DNA of 64,000 bases from Rhizobium aethiopicum (GCF_014197535.1 NZ_JACIFV010000002.1:248001-312000); one strand, 5' to 3'. Positions 44,617 through 54,313 are shown, counted from the first letter of the stretch. Notes: generated by a model not told the origin, from the letters alone. Made by a program: numbers and translations.

Positions 44617-47600
44617 TTGAAATCAGCCGGGGACATTCTGGAATTGGCTTGCCGCCGGATCGCCGATCTGGACACCCCGGCCTATGTCAAGAACAGCGAA
44701 CTGCGCTATGTCGCCGTCAACCAGGCCTATGCCGATTTCCTGGGCCGTGAGATTTCCGATTTCATCGGCAGGCGCAGCCGCGAACTCTTCGATCGCCCCG
44801 AGGAAGAGGACCGCGAGGACAAGGAGCGCCGCGCGCTGGTGTTCGGCACCGAGGAAAACGCCAGCTGTTTCGATGCCGCGGGCCTTGGCCACGAGCGCAT
44901 TCAGATCGAAAGCTTCTCGCCGTCGCCGGACCGGATCTACGTGCTGGGCATCTTCGAAGCCCGCGAGCGCCGCGCCGTTGCCCTTGGGGGGGGTGCCGGC
45001 AAGCCCGGGATTGCCGGCAGCTCTAAGACTGTAAACGATTTCGGAAGTGCCGCCGATCTCGCCCAAGTGCGCGAGGCACTGGAGAACCTCGATCACCCGA
45101 TCGGCATCTTTGCAGCCGACGGACGCCCGCTGGTCGTCAACGCAGCCTATCGCAACGGCGCGACGCCTGTGGCCGCCGGCGAATCCGCCTGGGGTGAGAG
45201 CGTCAACGAACTCGACGTTCTCCGCACCGTCCTGGAAGACCTGCCGGTGGCCGTTTTCGTCCGCGACGACAAGCACCGCCTGGTCTATGCCAACAAATAT
45301 TATGAAACCTTCAGCGGCCGCGCCCGCTCCGAGTATCTGGGGATGACCGAACACGAAATGTTCGGGCCGGAAGGTGCTGAGGCGATCTACCAGGAAAACC
45401 TGCTGGCGCTCAGGGACGGCATTTCGGTGGAGCTCGAGAGCGAGATGCCGAGCAATAGCGGCCATGTCTATCCCGTCATCTCGCGCGTCAACCGCGTCGT
45501 GACAGCGGATGGACGAACCTATGTCGTCGGCTCCTTTTCCGACATCTCACCGCTCAAGGAACGCGAAAAGGCGCTGATTGAATCGCGCAAGCAGCAAGAA
45601 ATCCTGCATCGGGACATCGAGAGCATTCTGCGATCGCTGCCGATCGGCGTGGTGATCCTCGATAACGACCACCAGATTCTCTACGTCAACGACGAATTCT
45701 ACAGCATCTGGGAACTGCCGCTCGACGATCGCTTCGACGGCCGCCCGTTCATCGACGTCATCCGCCGCAATGACGAACTCGGCCGCTACGACGGGACGCA
45801 GACGCCGGAAGAGATCTACGCCTTCCGCAAACATCTGTTCGAGGCCGAAGAGCCTGAGCCGATCGAGCTTGCCTGGGCGGGCGGCAAATCCGTCATCTTC
45901 GACAGCCGCCGCATCTCCAACGATCGTATCCTGCTGACCTATGCCGATATTTCGGCGGTGCGCGAGCGGGAAAAGGAAATCCACGAGACGCGCGCAGCCC
46001 TCGAGCGGCTCGGCGAAATGATGCGCGACGCGACGCACGCCATGTCGCAGGGTATTGCCATCGTCCAGGACGGCATCATCAAGATGTCCAATGAGGCGAT
46101 GGCCGATATCCTGCAGATCCCGCCGCACCATATCGAGGCTGGCCAGGGCTGGCTCGGCATGTTCGAATTCTGCGCGGCGCGCGGCGATTTCCACGACGCG
46201 GCGGATGAGATCCTGCAGGAGTGGCGGGCGAATATCGCGGCCAGGCAACCAATTTCCACCGTCTTCCATGTCGGCGGCGAGCGCTGGGTGAACATGGATG
46301 CGACCGTCAGCCGGGGACAGCATTGGGTGGCACTGTTCACCGACGTCACCGACCTCAAGAGCCGCGAGGAGGAACTGCGCCAGCTCCTGTCGCGCGCCGA
46401 AGCCGCCGACCGCGCCAAATCCGAATTCCTTGCCAATATGAGCCACGAGATCCGCACGCCGATGAACGGTGTGCTCGGCATGGCGGAACTGCTGGCCAAG
46501 ACCAATCTCGACACGCGCCAGAAGACCTTCATCGACATCATCGTCAAGTCAGGCAATGCGCTGCTGACTATTATCAACGACATCCTCGACTTCTCGAAGA
46601 TCGATGCCGGGCAGATGAAACTGCGCAAAGCCGCCTTCGATATCACCGAAGCGGTGGAGGATGTGGCGACACTCCTCTCCTCGCATGCCGCCGAGAAGAA
46701 TATCGAGCTCCTGGTGCGGGCAGCACCGGACCTGCCGGCCGCGGTGATCGGTGACGCCGGGCGTTTCCGCCAGATCGTCACCAATCTCGTCGGCAACGCC
46801 GTCAAGTTCACCGAGCGCGGCCATGTCTTCGTCGATGTCGGCTTCGAGACGATCGCTGGCGGGGAGATCATGGCGATCATCCGCATCGAGGATACCGGTA
46901 TTGGCATTCCCCGAGAAAAGCTCGAATCGGTCTTCGACAAGTTTTCGCAGGTCGACACCTCGTCGACCCGCCGGCATGAGGGAACGGGGCTCGGCCTTGC
47001 AATCACTGCCGGCCTCGTCAATCTCTTCGGCGGCTATATCAATGTCGAGAGCGAATGGGGCAAGGGCTCGGTCTTCACCCTCAACCTGCCTTTTGCGGTG
47101 GCGGCCGCTCACCTTGAACAGAAGCCGCTGCCGATCAATGTGCAGGGCGCGCGCATCCTCGTCGTCGACGACAATGAAGTGAACCGGCGCATCCTGACTG
47201 AACAGCTCTCGCTCTGGGGCTTCGACGGAGTGGCTGCCGAGGGTGGCGGCACCGGTCTGGCGATCCTCGAGGCAGCGGCCGATCTCGGTGTCACCGTCGA
47301 TGCCGTCGTACTCGATTATCACATGCCCGACATGAACGGCGCCGACGTCGCGCGCCGGCTGCGCGCCGATCCCCGTTTCGTCGAGCTGCCGATCATCTTC
47401 CTCACATCGATGGATATTTCGGGCACGGAAAAGGAATTCGCGGCGCTGAACGGCCATGCGCATCTGATGAAGCCGGCACGCGCCAACGTGCTGCGCAACA
47501 CTGTTGTCGAGGTCGTCCGCGCCCGCCGCGTCAAACAGGCCTCTGAAGCCGAGATCGCCCGGCTGCGGGCGGAAGCGGCCGCGCCGGCGCCTGCGCTTGC

Positions 47601-48042
47601 AACTGCAACTGTGCCCGAGCCGCAAAAGCGGGCGGCCGAATTCGTCGACGTGCTGGTTGCCGAAGACAACGAGGTCAACCAGATCGTCTTTACCCAGATC
47701 CTGCAGTCGACGGGCCTCTCCTTCCTGGTCGTCAACAACGGGCAGGAGGCGGTCGCCGCCTGGGAAAGCCACACGCCGCGCATCATCATGATGGACGTCT
47801 CGATGCCCGTCATGAACGGCCATGAGGCGACCCGGACGATCCGCGAGAGGGAAAAGGGGCAGGGTCACCGGGTGCCGATCATCGGCGTCACCGCCCATGC
47901 GCTCGAAAGCGACCGCGAAGCCTGCCTCGACGCCGGCATGGACGATTACATGTCGAAGCCGATCAGCCCGGAACTTCTGGAGGAGAAGATCCGGCAATGG
48001 CTCGGCAAGGATGAGCTGCAGCCGGAGCGCACCGGCTACTGA
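44617..48042 (+). CDS. multi-PAS hybrid histidine kinase with two receiver domains
   Basis: An 1141-residue soluble sensor kinase without membrane segments. There are about four PAS regions: ~15-110 (TPAYVKNSELRYVAVNQAY), ~195-310 (VAVFVRDDKHRLVYANKYYE), ~340-450 (GVVILDNDHQILYVNDEFY) and ~470-585 (QGIAIVQDGIIKMSNEAM). HisKA carries H610 (SHEIRTPMNGVLGMAELL), then a HATPase domain (NLVGNAVKF, DTGIGIP, GTGLGLAI), receiver 1 with D900 (VLDYHMPDMNG) and receiver 2 with D1060 (MMDVSMPVMNG). This implies a phosphorelay that ends on an unlinked phosphotransfer protein. The start is a TTG preceded by GGGAGCGACG. The signal is unknown; PAS folds point to a cytoplasmic ligand or redox cue. Confidence 0.88.
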   Translation: MKSAGDILELACRRIADLDTPAYVKNSELRYVAVNQAYADFLGREISDFIGRRSRELFDRPEEEDREDKERRALVFGTEENASCFDAAGLGHERIQIESFSPSPDRIYVLGIFEARERRAVALGGGAGKPGIAGSSKTVNDFGSAADLAQVREALENLDHPIGIFAADGRPLVVNAAYRNGATPVAAGESAWGESVNELDVLRTVLEDLPVAVFVRDDKHRLVYANKYYETFSGRARSEYLGMTEHEMFGPEGAEAIYQENLLALRDGISVELESEMPSNSGHVYPVISRVNRVVTADGRTYVVGSFSDISPLKEREKALIESRKQQEILHRDIESILRSLPIGVVILDNDHQILYVNDEFYSIWELPLDDRFDGRPFIDVIRRNDELGRYDGTQTPEEIYAFRKHLFEAEEPEPIELAWAGGKSVIFDSRRISNDRILLTYADISAVREREKEIHETRAALERLGEMMRDATHAMSQGIAIVQDGIIKMSNEAMADILQIPPHHIEAGQGWLGMFEFCAARGDFHDAADEILQEWRANIAARQPISTVFHVGGERWVNMDATVSRGQHWVALFTDVTDLKSREEELRQLLSRAEAADRAKSEFLANMSHEIRTPMNGVLGMAELLAKTNLDTRQKTFIDIIVKSGNALLTIINDILDFSKIDAGQMKLRKAAFDITEAVEDVATLLSSHAAEKNIELLVRAAPDLPAAVIGDAGRFRQIVTNLVGNAVKFTERGHVFVDVGFETIAGGEIMAIIRIEDTGIGIPREKLESVFDKFSQVDTSSTRRHEGTGLGLAITAGLVNLFGGYINVESEWGKGSVFTLNLPFAVAAAHLEQKPLPINVQGARILVVDDNEVNRRILTEQLSLWGFDGVAAEGGGTGLAILEAAADLGVTVDAVVLDYHMPDMNGADVARRLRADPRFVELPIIFLTSMDISGTEKEFAALNGHAHLMKPARANVLRNTVVEVVRARRVKQASEAEIARLRAEAAAPAPALATATVPEPQKRAAEFVDVLVAEDNEVNQIVFTQILQSTGLSFLVVNNGQEAVAAWESHTPRIIMMDVSMPVMNGHEATRTIREREKGQGHRVPIIGVTAHALESDREACLDAGMDDYMSKPISPELLEEKIRQWLGKDELQPERTGY

Positions 48043-48068
48043 TCGCCATCAAATGGCAGTCGCACGAT

Positions 48069-48797
48069 TTACCGGGCGGGCACCTTGGTGCCGCAGAGCA
48101 TCTCGCGTTTGCCGGCGAAGCCCGTGCGGCGTTCGACGGCAAAGCCGGCGGCGATGAGGTTGCGGCGCACGAAGCCGGCCGCGGCGTAAGTTGCGAAGGT
48201 GCCGCCGGCCACGGTCTTTTCGTTAACCTCACGCATCAGCTCTTCCGACCACATGTCGCCGTTGCGCGAGGGCGCGAAACCGTCGAGATACCATGCATCG
48301 AAGCCAGGTTTTGCCGCGGCGACGCCGTCGAGTGCCGCGCCGCAGACGACGCTGAGCCGCGTCTGGGCATCGAGATCGAGCGAGACGGTTCCGGCAGGTG
48401 TTTGCGGCCAGGCCGCCGTCAGCGCCTCACGTTCCGCATCGATTTCCGGCCAATGCGAGAGCGCCCGGCCGATCTCTTCGCCGCGCATCGGGTGGAGTTC
48501 GAAGGAGATGAAATGCAGGTGCTGGCCGTGTTCACGGTGAAGCTTCCATTGCCGCCAGGTCTCGCCGAAGTTCAGGCCGGTGCCGAAGCCGAGTTCGCCG
48601 ATCACGAATTCCTGCCGCCCGTTCCAACGCTCCGGCAAGCCGTTGCCGGCGAGAAAGACATGGCCGCATTCCAGCCGGCCATCGGTTTGGCAATAAAAAT
48701 GATCGCCAAAGGCGGTGGAATAGGGCATATCGCCGTCGCGCCATTCGAGCGGCTGCGGCGCGCCCGCGCCAATCTGATCGGGGTTCACGTCTCTCAT
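48069..48797 (-). CDS. mnmD: tRNA 5-methylaminomethyl-2-thiouridine methyltransferase (MnmD)
   Basis: SAM-dependent methyltransferase equivalent to the N-terminal half of E. coli MnmC, making the last methyl transfer in mnm5s2U34 of tRNA. Seen: PLEWRDGDMPYSTAFGDHFY, GHVFLAGNGLPERW, the SAM loop IGELGFGTGLNF, and DAWYLDGFAPSRNGDMWS, the DUF752 signature. 242 aa. The FAD-oxidase half is the divergent neighbour, and the two start codons overlap in the tetramer CATG. No ribosome site is evident before this ATG. Confidence 0.88.
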   Translation of the reverse strand: MRDVNPDQIGAGAPQPLEWRDGDMPYSTAFGDHFYCQTDGRLECGHVFLAGNGLPERWNGRQEFVIGELGFGTGLNFGETWRQWKLHREHGQHLHFISFELHPMRGEEIGRALSHWPEIDAEREALTAAWPQTPAGTVSLDLDAQTRLSVVCGAALDGVAAAKPGFDAWYLDGFAPSRNGDMWSEELMREVNEKTVAGGTFATYAAAGFVRRNLIAAGFAVERRTGFAGKREMLCGTKVPAR

Positions 48798-49974
48798 GGA
48801 AAAAGCCGATAGTCCTGCACCGGCGTCCGGTCAATCTTCTTGCGACTTGCTGATCGTCGGCGGCGGCATCATGGGTCTCTGGGCGGCCGTTCATGCCGAA
48901 CGCCGCGGCATCAGCACCATCCTTGCCGACGCCGGCAGCTTGGGCGGAGGCGCGAGCGGCGGACTGCTCGGCGCGCTGATGCCGCATATGCCGGACCGGT
49001 GGTCGGAGAAAAAGCAATTCCAGTTCGATGCGCTGGTCTCGCTCGAAACCGAAATCACCGCGCTGGAAGCCGAAACCGGACTTTCGGCCGGCTACAACAG
49101 GTCCGGACGGCTGATCCCGTTGCCGAAACCGCATCTCAACCGCATCGCCCGCGGCCATTCCGAAGATGCCGAGCGCCACTGGCGGGCCGGCGAGCGCCGC
49201 TTCCACTGGCATGTGCTCGGCAGGCCAGACGTCGAGGGCTGGGTAGAGGCCTCTGCCGGCGAGAGCGGTTTCGTGCATGATACGCTCGCCGCCCGCGTCG
49301 CCCCCCGCTCGTTGATCTCAGCGTTGGTCGCCTTCCTGCGGCGGGCAAGACAGGTGCGCGTCATGGAAAATGCCGCTGTCGCCGATCTCAATCCCGATCG
49401 CGGGACGGCCGAGATCGGCGGCGAAACCATCACGTTCGGCCGCTGCATCCTGGCCGCCGGCCATCAGTCCTTTTCTGTGCTACAAGGGCTGACGCCGGAC
49501 TTGAAGAAGCCGCTCGGCCAGCCGGTGAAAGGGCAGGCGGCGTTGTTGAAAGCCGATGTCGACCCGGCGTTGCCGACGATCTTCCTCGATGGACTCTATG
49601 TCGTCGCGCATGAGGGCGGGTATGCGGCCGTCGGCAGCACCAGCGAGAACCGTTTCGACGATCCGCATTCGACCGATGCCCAGCTCGACGCGTTGATCGA
49701 GGCGGCGCGGGCGATCGTGCCGGCGCTCCGCAATGCCCCTGTCATCGAGCGCTGGGCGGGGCTTCGCCCGAAAGCCATCGACCGCGATCCAATGATCGGC
49801 CGCCATCCCATCCATCCCCGACTGATCGCACTGACCGGCGGTTTCAAGGTCAGCTTCGGGCTGGCTCATCGGCTGGCGGAGGCTGCGGTTTGTATCGCAG
49901 GCGATACAGATTGCGAAATTCCGCTGCCGGAAAGCTTCGCGATTTCAAGCCATATCGCGGTCGCTTCACGTTAA
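48796..49974 (+). CDS. FAD oxidoreductase, MnmC oxidase-like
   Basis: A 392-residue DAO-family FAD enzyme. Nucleotide motif LLIVGGGIMGLWAAVHAE starts at residue 18; SGGLLGALMPHMPDRW and the C-terminal RWAGLRPKAIDRDPMIG, ALTGGFKVSFGLAHR complete the fold. Next to MnmD it most likely corresponds to the oxidase half of MnmC, removing the carboxymethyl group from cmnm5U34 tRNA, but it could be a DadA-type amine oxidase. Its ATG (48796-48798) overlaps that of the divergent methyltransferase gene. Confidence 0.8.
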   Translation: MEKADSPAPASGQSSCDLLIVGGGIMGLWAAVHAERRGISTILADAGSLGGGASGGLLGALMPHMPDRWSEKKQFQFDALVSLETEITALEAETGLSAGYNRSGRLIPLPKPHLNRIARGHSEDAERHWRAGERRFHWHVLGRPDVEGWVEASAGESGFVHDTLAARVAPRSLISALVAFLRRARQVRVMENAAVADLNPDRGTAEIGGETITFGRCILAAGHQSFSVLQGLTPDLKKPLGQPVKGQAALLKADVDPALPTIFLDGLYVVAHEGGYAAVGSTSENRFDDPHSTDAQLDALIEAARAIVPALRNAPVIERWAGLRPKAIDRDPMIGRHPIHPRLIALTGGFKVSFGLAHRLAEAAVCIAGDTDCEIPLPESFAISSHIAVASR

Positions 49975-50042
49975 ACGTGAATTAGATATAGCTGCGTTTC
50001 GTTATTCTGTCATGCAAATCACCTATCTGCTTGCGCATCGGC

Positions 50043-50064
50043 AGCACCGGATTTTACCGGTGCT
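50043..50064 (+). promoter_or_regulatory. small hairpin in the leader of the DUF1045 gene
   Basis: Perfect 8-bp stem AGCACCGG/CCGGTGCT with loop ATTTTA, 24 bases before the DUF1045 start codon. It could be the terminator-like end of the upstream transcript or a leader structure. Confidence 0.35.
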
Positions 50065-50088
50065 CACTTCCTTGATGGAGGAAATTGC

Positions 50089-50796
50089 ATGCGCTATGCC
50101 ATTTGCTTCACGCCTCCGGCGAGCGATCCCCTGTCGCTCATGGCCGCCAATTGGCTTGGCCGAAACGTGTTTTCGGGCGATATGGTGGAGCCTCCGGCCG
50201 TCCGCGGCCTCGGCATCCATGAGATCGCCTTTTATACCGCCGTACCGCGGCGCTATGGTTTTCACGGTGTTTTGAAGGCGCCTTTTCACCTGTCCGCCGA
50301 CGCATCCGAGTCGCAACTCCTGCGCGATCTCATGCGGTTTGCCGGGACATACGCCCCTTTCCAGATTCCCCGTCTCGAGATCGCCCGGCTCGGCAATTTC
50401 TACAGCCTGATGCCGAGCGCCCCCTGTGAGCAGATCCAGTATCTGGCTTCGGCGATCGTTCAGGAGTTCGATCGTTTCCGGGCGCCGCTGAGTGAAGCCG
50501 ATATCGAGCGCAGCGATCCCGATGGTTTGTCGGCGGCGCAATTTGCCAATCTGCATCGTTGGGGCAATCCTTACGTGATGGAGGAGTTCCGCTTCCATAT
50601 GCCGGTGACGGGCCCCATCAACGCGATCGACATGCCCCGCATCGAGCCAGTGCTGGGAACGATCTTCGAGCCCGTCCTGAGGGAGCCGGTGATGGTTTCG
50701 AATGTGGCTTTGATGATCGAGGAGGGCACTGGCGGCCCCTTTCGCGTTCACTCGCTCCACCCGATGGGCAAGGTCAGCGCGCGCAGGATCGCCTGA
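50089..50796 (+). CDS. DUF1045 protein (2H phosphoesterase-like)
   Basis: A 235-residue soluble protein of the DUF1045 family, often annotated as a phosphonate-metabolism protein. Two histidine blocks, YGFHGVLKAPFHL near residue 63 and EFRFHMPVTGPI near 168, fit the paired H-x-[ST] pattern of 2H phosphoesterases. GGAGG stands nine bases before the ATG. No phn genes are adjacent; it lies between the MnmC-like oxidase and the purine operon, so its role here is open. Confidence 0.7.
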   Translation: MRYAICFTPPASDPLSLMAANWLGRNVFSGDMVEPPAVRGLGIHEIAFYTAVPRRYGFHGVLKAPFHLSADASESQLLRDLMRFAGTYAPFQIPRLEIARLGNFYSLMPSAPCEQIQYLASAIVQEFDRFRAPLSEADIERSDPDGLSAAQFANLHRWGNPYVMEEFRFHMPVTGPINAIDMPRIEPVLGTIFEPVLREPVMVSNVALMIEEGTGGPFRVHSLHPMGKVSARRIA

Positions 50797-50910
50797 GCAG
50801 ATGTCGATCTAAGTGGTTGTGTCGAAAAGAGAAATTCTGCTGTGCAGTTTCCGTCTCGACATTCCGGCTGCGGATGATACCGTTCCTTCGTCTTTTCAGA
50901 AGGTGATTTG

Positions 50911-51834
50911 ATGGTATCCGAGACCTACCCGCGCAATCTCGTCGGCTACGGGCGTCAGACGCCCGATCCGAAGTGGCCGGGCGACGCCCGCGTCGCCGTG
51001 CAGTTCGTCATCAATTACGAGGAGGGCGGCGAAAGCTGCATCCTCGAAGGCGATCCGGCGTCCGAAAACCTGCTGTCGGAGATCGTCGGCGCGGCCGCCT
51101 GGCCGGGGCAGCGCAATCTCAACATGGAATCGATCTACGAATATGGTTCGCGCGCCGGCTTCTGGCGGCTCTGGCGGATGTTCACCGGTCTCAAGGTGCA
51201 GGCGACCGTCTACGGGGTGACGCTGGCGATGGCGCGCAATCCCGAGGCCGTTGCGGCCATGAAGGAGGCCGGTTGGGAGATCGCCAGCCACGGTTATCGC
51301 TGGCTGGAATACAAGGATTTCCCCGAGGATCTGGAGCGCAAGCACATTCTCGAAGCCGTGCGCCTGCATACCGAAATCACCGGTGAGCGGCCTTTCGGGA
51401 TGTACCAGGGCAAGCCTTCCGACAACACGCTGCGACTGGTGCAGGAAGAGGGCGGTTTCCTCTATTCCTCCGATTCCTATGCCGACGACCTGCCTTACTG
51501 GGTGAAGGGCGTCGACGGGAAACCGTTCCTGATCATTCCCTATACGCTCGAAACCAATGACATGCGTTTTGCCACACCGCAGGGTTTCAACACAGGCGAG
51601 CAGTTCTTTACCTATCTCAAGGATGCTTTCGACACGCTTTATGAGGAAGGCGAGGCGGGCAGCCCGAAGATGATGTCGGTCGGCCTTCATTGCCGCCTCG
51701 TCGGGCGTCCGGGCCGGGCAGCCGCTCTGAAGCGCTTCATCGAATATGTGCTGAAGCATGACAAGGTCTGGATTCCGCGCCGCATCGAGATTGCCGAGCA
51801 CTGGCACAAGCATCATCAGCCGGATGCGCTCTAA
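50911..51834 (+). CDS. puuE: allantoinase, polysaccharide-deacetylase type
   Basis: Metal-independent allantoinase PuuE (allantoin to allantoate), NodB-like fold, 307 aa. Seen: YPRNLVGYGRQTPDPKWPG, NYEEGGESCILEGD (family-specific), RAGFWRLWRMF, EIASHGYRWLEY and LHCRLVGRPGRAAALKRF. The ATG at 50911 is used; a TTG immediately before is less likely. First of six tightly packed genes for purine breakdown, with uraD overlapping its stop by one base (TAATG). Confidence 0.9.
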   Translation: MVSETYPRNLVGYGRQTPDPKWPGDARVAVQFVINYEEGGESCILEGDPASENLLSEIVGAAAWPGQRNLNMESIYEYGSRAGFWRLWRMFTGLKVQATVYGVTLAMARNPEAVAAMKEAGWEIASHGYRWLEYKDFPEDLERKHILEAVRLHTEITGERPFGMYQGKPSDNTLRLVQEEGGFLYSSDSYADDLPYWVKGVDGKPFLIIPYTLETNDMRFATPQGFNTGEQFFTYLKDAFDTLYEEGEAGSPKMMSVGLHCRLVGRPGRAAALKRFIEYVLKHDKVWIPRRIEIAEHWHKHHQPDAL

Positions 51835-52334
51835 TGCTGTCGCGTGAGGATTTCGTTTCCCGCTTCGGCGGCGTCTTCGAACATTCGCCTTTCATTGCCG
51901 AGCGCGCCTATGACGCGAGCAGCGTGACGGAGCCGCTGACGGCATCAGCTGTGCATGCAGCGCTAACCGCCGCCTTCCGTGCGGCAAGCCGTGAGGAGCG
52001 TCTCGGCGTGCTGCGCGCCCATCCCGATCTTGCCGGGCGTCTGGCGATAGCAGGTGAACTCACGGAAGACAGCCGGAAGGAGCAGGCCGGCGCCGGTCTC
52101 GATCGGCTGAGCCCGGCCGAACATGCCCGCTTCACCGAACTTAATGCAGCCTATGTCGAAAAATTCGGCTTTCCCTTCATCATCGCCGTCAAAGGGCTCG
52201 ACAAGGACGACATCCTTTCGGCCTTCGAAACGCGGGTCGGCAATGGCCGGGATGAGGAATTCGCGACCGCCACGACACAGGTCGAACGGATCGCGCTGCT
52301 GCGCCTGACATCGATGTTGCCGGAGGGCAAATGA
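51834..52334 (+). CDS. uraD: OHCU decarboxylase
   Basis: Converts OHCU (2-oxo-4-hydroxy-4-carboxy-5-ureidoimidazoline) to S-allantoin. The 166-residue helical family is recognisable by EHSPFIAERAYD, LRAHPDLAGRLA (catalytic His), LTEDSRKEQAGAGLDRLS and FTELNAAYVEKFGFPFIIAVKG. It overlaps puuE by one base and the next gene by ATGA. Confidence 0.92.
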   Translation: MLSREDFVSRFGGVFEHSPFIAERAYDASSVTEPLTASAVHAALTAAFRAASREERLGVLRAHPDLAGRLAIAGELTEDSRKEQAGAGLDRLSPAEHARFTELNAAYVEKFGFPFIIAVKGLDKDDILSAFETRVGNGRDEEFATATTQVERIALLRLTSMLPEGK

Positions 52335-52693
52335 GCGAGCCTCGTGCTATCGACTATCTCAATGAAATGCAGAAGGCGGCAGCCGACGCGCTATACTTCG
52401 TGGGCGGAATGGATGAGGCGGCCTTCGCCGAGGACAATCTCACCTTCAAGGCGGTTGCCTTCTGCCACTTCACCATCGGCGCGGCTGCGTCCCGGCTGCT
52501 CGTAACCCATCCGGAATTCGCAACCGAGCATCCCACTCTGCCGTGGACGAAAATCTGCGGAACGGGCAACCGTATCCTGGAAGACGTCTTCGCCCTCGAT
52601 GCCTCCGACATCTGGGATGCAACCTATCGCACGCTGCCGGAACTTCTGGTCGAGATCGACGCCATTCGTCACTGGCATGCCGAAGGCGAGTGA
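52331..52693 (+). CDS. HEPN/DUF86 (HepT-like) protein with a degenerate active site
   Basis: A 120-residue helical protein resembling HepT (DUF86): [56 protein letters not shown], and [17 protein letters not shown]. In HepT toxins the block after PW carries R-x4-6-H and a nearby Tyr; here it reads [11 protein letters not shown], so the Arg, His and Tyr all appear lost. No MntA-type nucleotidyltransferase partner is adjacent. It overlaps uraD by ATGA within the purine operon, so it is likely a domesticated, non-toxic member; function unknown. Confidence 0.7.
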   Translation: MSEPRAIDYLNEMQKAAADALYFVGGMDEAAFAEDNLTFKAVAFCHFTIGAAASRLLVTHPEFATEHPTLPWTKICGTGNRILEDVFALDASDIWDATYRTLPELLVEIDAIRHWHAEGE

Positions 52694-52697
52694 ACCA

Positions 52698-53198
52698 TTG
52701 TCTGATTTTCTCGACATCCGCCCGCTTACCAGATCGGCTTTCGCCCCTTACGGCGAGGTGATCGAAGCGGATCCAGCCTCGATGCGGCTCATCAATGGCG
52801 GCACGACCGAGCGCTTCCATGCACTGGCCGCGGCGGAGGCGGCGGGCGAGGGTGCGCGCGTCATCATCAATCTCTTTCGCGGGCAGCCGCGCAGCTTCCC
52901 CTATGACGTCGACATGATGGAGCGCCATCCCTTCGGCAGTCAGAGTTTCTCGCCGATTTCCGGCCGGCCCTTCCTCGTCGTTGTCTCCGAGGACGAGGGC
53001 GGACGTCCGGGCAAGCCGCAGGTGTTTTTCGCGCGCGGCGACCAGGGCGTGAACTACCGCCGCAATGTCTGGCATCATCCGCTGATGGCGCTCGGCCAGA
53101 CCTCCGATTTCCTAGTCGTCGACCGCGACGGCCCTGGCAATAATCTGGAGGAATTCTTCTTCGAAAACCCCTATGTCATCAAAGAGCCAGCCCCATGA
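52698..53198 (+). CDS. allA: ureidoglycolate lyase
   Basis: AllA family, splits ureidoglycolate to glyoxylate and urea. 166 aa: [63 protein letters not shown] and NLEEFFF are family blocks. The start is a TTG at 52698 preceded by GGCGAG; an upstream in-frame ATG would run into the previous gene. It overlaps uraH by ATGA. Confidence 0.9.
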   Translation: MSDFLDIRPLTRSAFAPYGEVIEADPASMRLINGGTTERFHALAAAEAAGEGARVIINLFRGQPRSFPYDVDMMERHPFGSQSFSPISGRPFLVVVSEDEGGRPGKPQVFFARGDQGVNYRRNVWHHPLMALGQTSDFLVVDRDGPGNNLEEFFFENPYVIKEPAP

Positions 53199-53551
53199 CC
53201 GGACTGACGACACATGTTCTCGACACCGCCCTCGGCACGCCGGCCAAGGGGCTCAGGATCGATCTTTTCCAGCTCGACGGCGAGCTCCGCAGACATCTGA
53301 AAACGGTTGAGACCAATGCGGACGGCCGGGTCGATGGTGGCCCGATCCTTGCGGGCGAAAATTTTCACGTCGGCACCTACGAGTTGGTCTTCCACGCCGG
53401 CGAGTATCTCAGGGCCTGCGGCACGCCGTTGCCGCATCCGGCCTTCCTCGATCTCGTGCCGATCCGCTTCGGCATTGCCGATGTCACGGCGCATTACCAT
53501 GTACCGCTCCTGCTTTCGCCTTACGGCTATTCAACCTATCGCGGCAGCTAA
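53195..53551 (+). CDS. uraH: 5-hydroxyisourate hydrolase (transthyretin-like)
   Basis: Hydrolyses 5-hydroxyisourate to OHCU, the step before UraD. A 118-residue transthyretin fold: [17 protein letters not shown] (active-site His), [10 protein letters not shown], and the C-terminal [15 protein letters not shown] with the diagnostic YRGS. It overlaps allA by ATGA, and the phosphoesterase gene begins immediately after its stop. Confidence 0.94.
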   Translation: MTGLTTHVLDTALGTPAKGLRIDLFQLDGELRRHLKTVETNADGRVDGGPILAGENFHVGTYELVFHAGEYLRACGTPLPHPAFLDLVPIRFGIADVTAHYHVPLLLSPYGYSTYRGS

Positions 53552-54292
53552 ATGAAGTTTGGTGCGATCGCTGATATTCACGGCAACCATCTGGCGCTCG
53601 AGGCGGTGCTTGCGGATATCCGGGCTCAGGGCATCGAGGAAGTCGTCAATCTTGGCGACTTCTTCAGCGGGCCGCTGGAGGCTGGACGGACGGCCGATAT
53701 GCTGATTCCGCTCGGGCTGACCTCTGTTCGTGGCAATCATGATCGCTATCTGATCGAGCACGATCCGGGAGCCATGCATGTCTCGGATGCCGCCGCCTAC
53801 CGGCAGCTGACGCCGTTCCATCTCGATTGGCTGCGGGGTCTGCCGTTCGATGCCGTCTATCGCGGCGAGGCCTATCTCTGCCACGCGACGCCGAAAGACG
53901 ACAATCTCTACTGGCTGGACTCCGTATCGCCGGAGGGGCACGTCTTCCTGAAGCCGATCGAAGCGATCGAGGCGCTCGCCGAAGGCATCGACCTGCCGCT
54001 GATCCTCTGCGGCCACAGTCACATTCCCCGTGCCATCCGACTCTCGGACGGCCGGCTGATCGTCAATCCCGGCAGCGTCGGCTGCCCTGCCTATGACGAC
54101 GTGCTGCCCTATTATCACAAGGTCGAAGCCGGCCATCCGCTGGCGAGCTATGCTATCCTGGAAAAGACGGCGGCCGGATGGATGTGGCAGTTCCGAACCG
54201 TCGCCTACGACCACATGGCGATGTCGGCACTGGCCGCCGAAAGGGGCCGTGCCGACTGGGCAAGCGCGCTGGCGACAGGCTGGGTGCGATAG
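53552..54292 (+). CDS. metallophosphoesterase
   Basis: A 246-residue calcineurin-like phosphoesterase with all metal motifs: ADIHGNHLAL, NLGDFFSGP, RGNHDRY, LCGHSHIPRAI and NPGSVGCPAY. This is the YfcE/MJ0936-type group. Its ATG directly follows the uraH TAA, so it is the last gene of the purine operon, though a role in purine use is not evident. The flotillin gene converges 21 bases beyond its stop. Confidence 0.87.
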   Translation: MKFGAIADIHGNHLALEAVLADIRAQGIEEVVNLGDFFSGPLEAGRTADMLIPLGLTSVRGNHDRYLIEHDPGAMHVSDAAAYRQLTPFHLDWLRGLPFDAVYRGEAYLCHATPKDDNLYWLDSVSPEGHVFLKPIEAIEALAEGIDLPLILCGHSHIPRAIRLSDGRLIVNPGSVGCPAYDDVLPYYHKVEAGHPLASYAILEKTAAGWMWQFRTVAYDHMAMSALAAERGRADWASALATGWVR

Positions 54293-54313
54293 CTCGGACC
54301 TGCCTGCGTTGGA

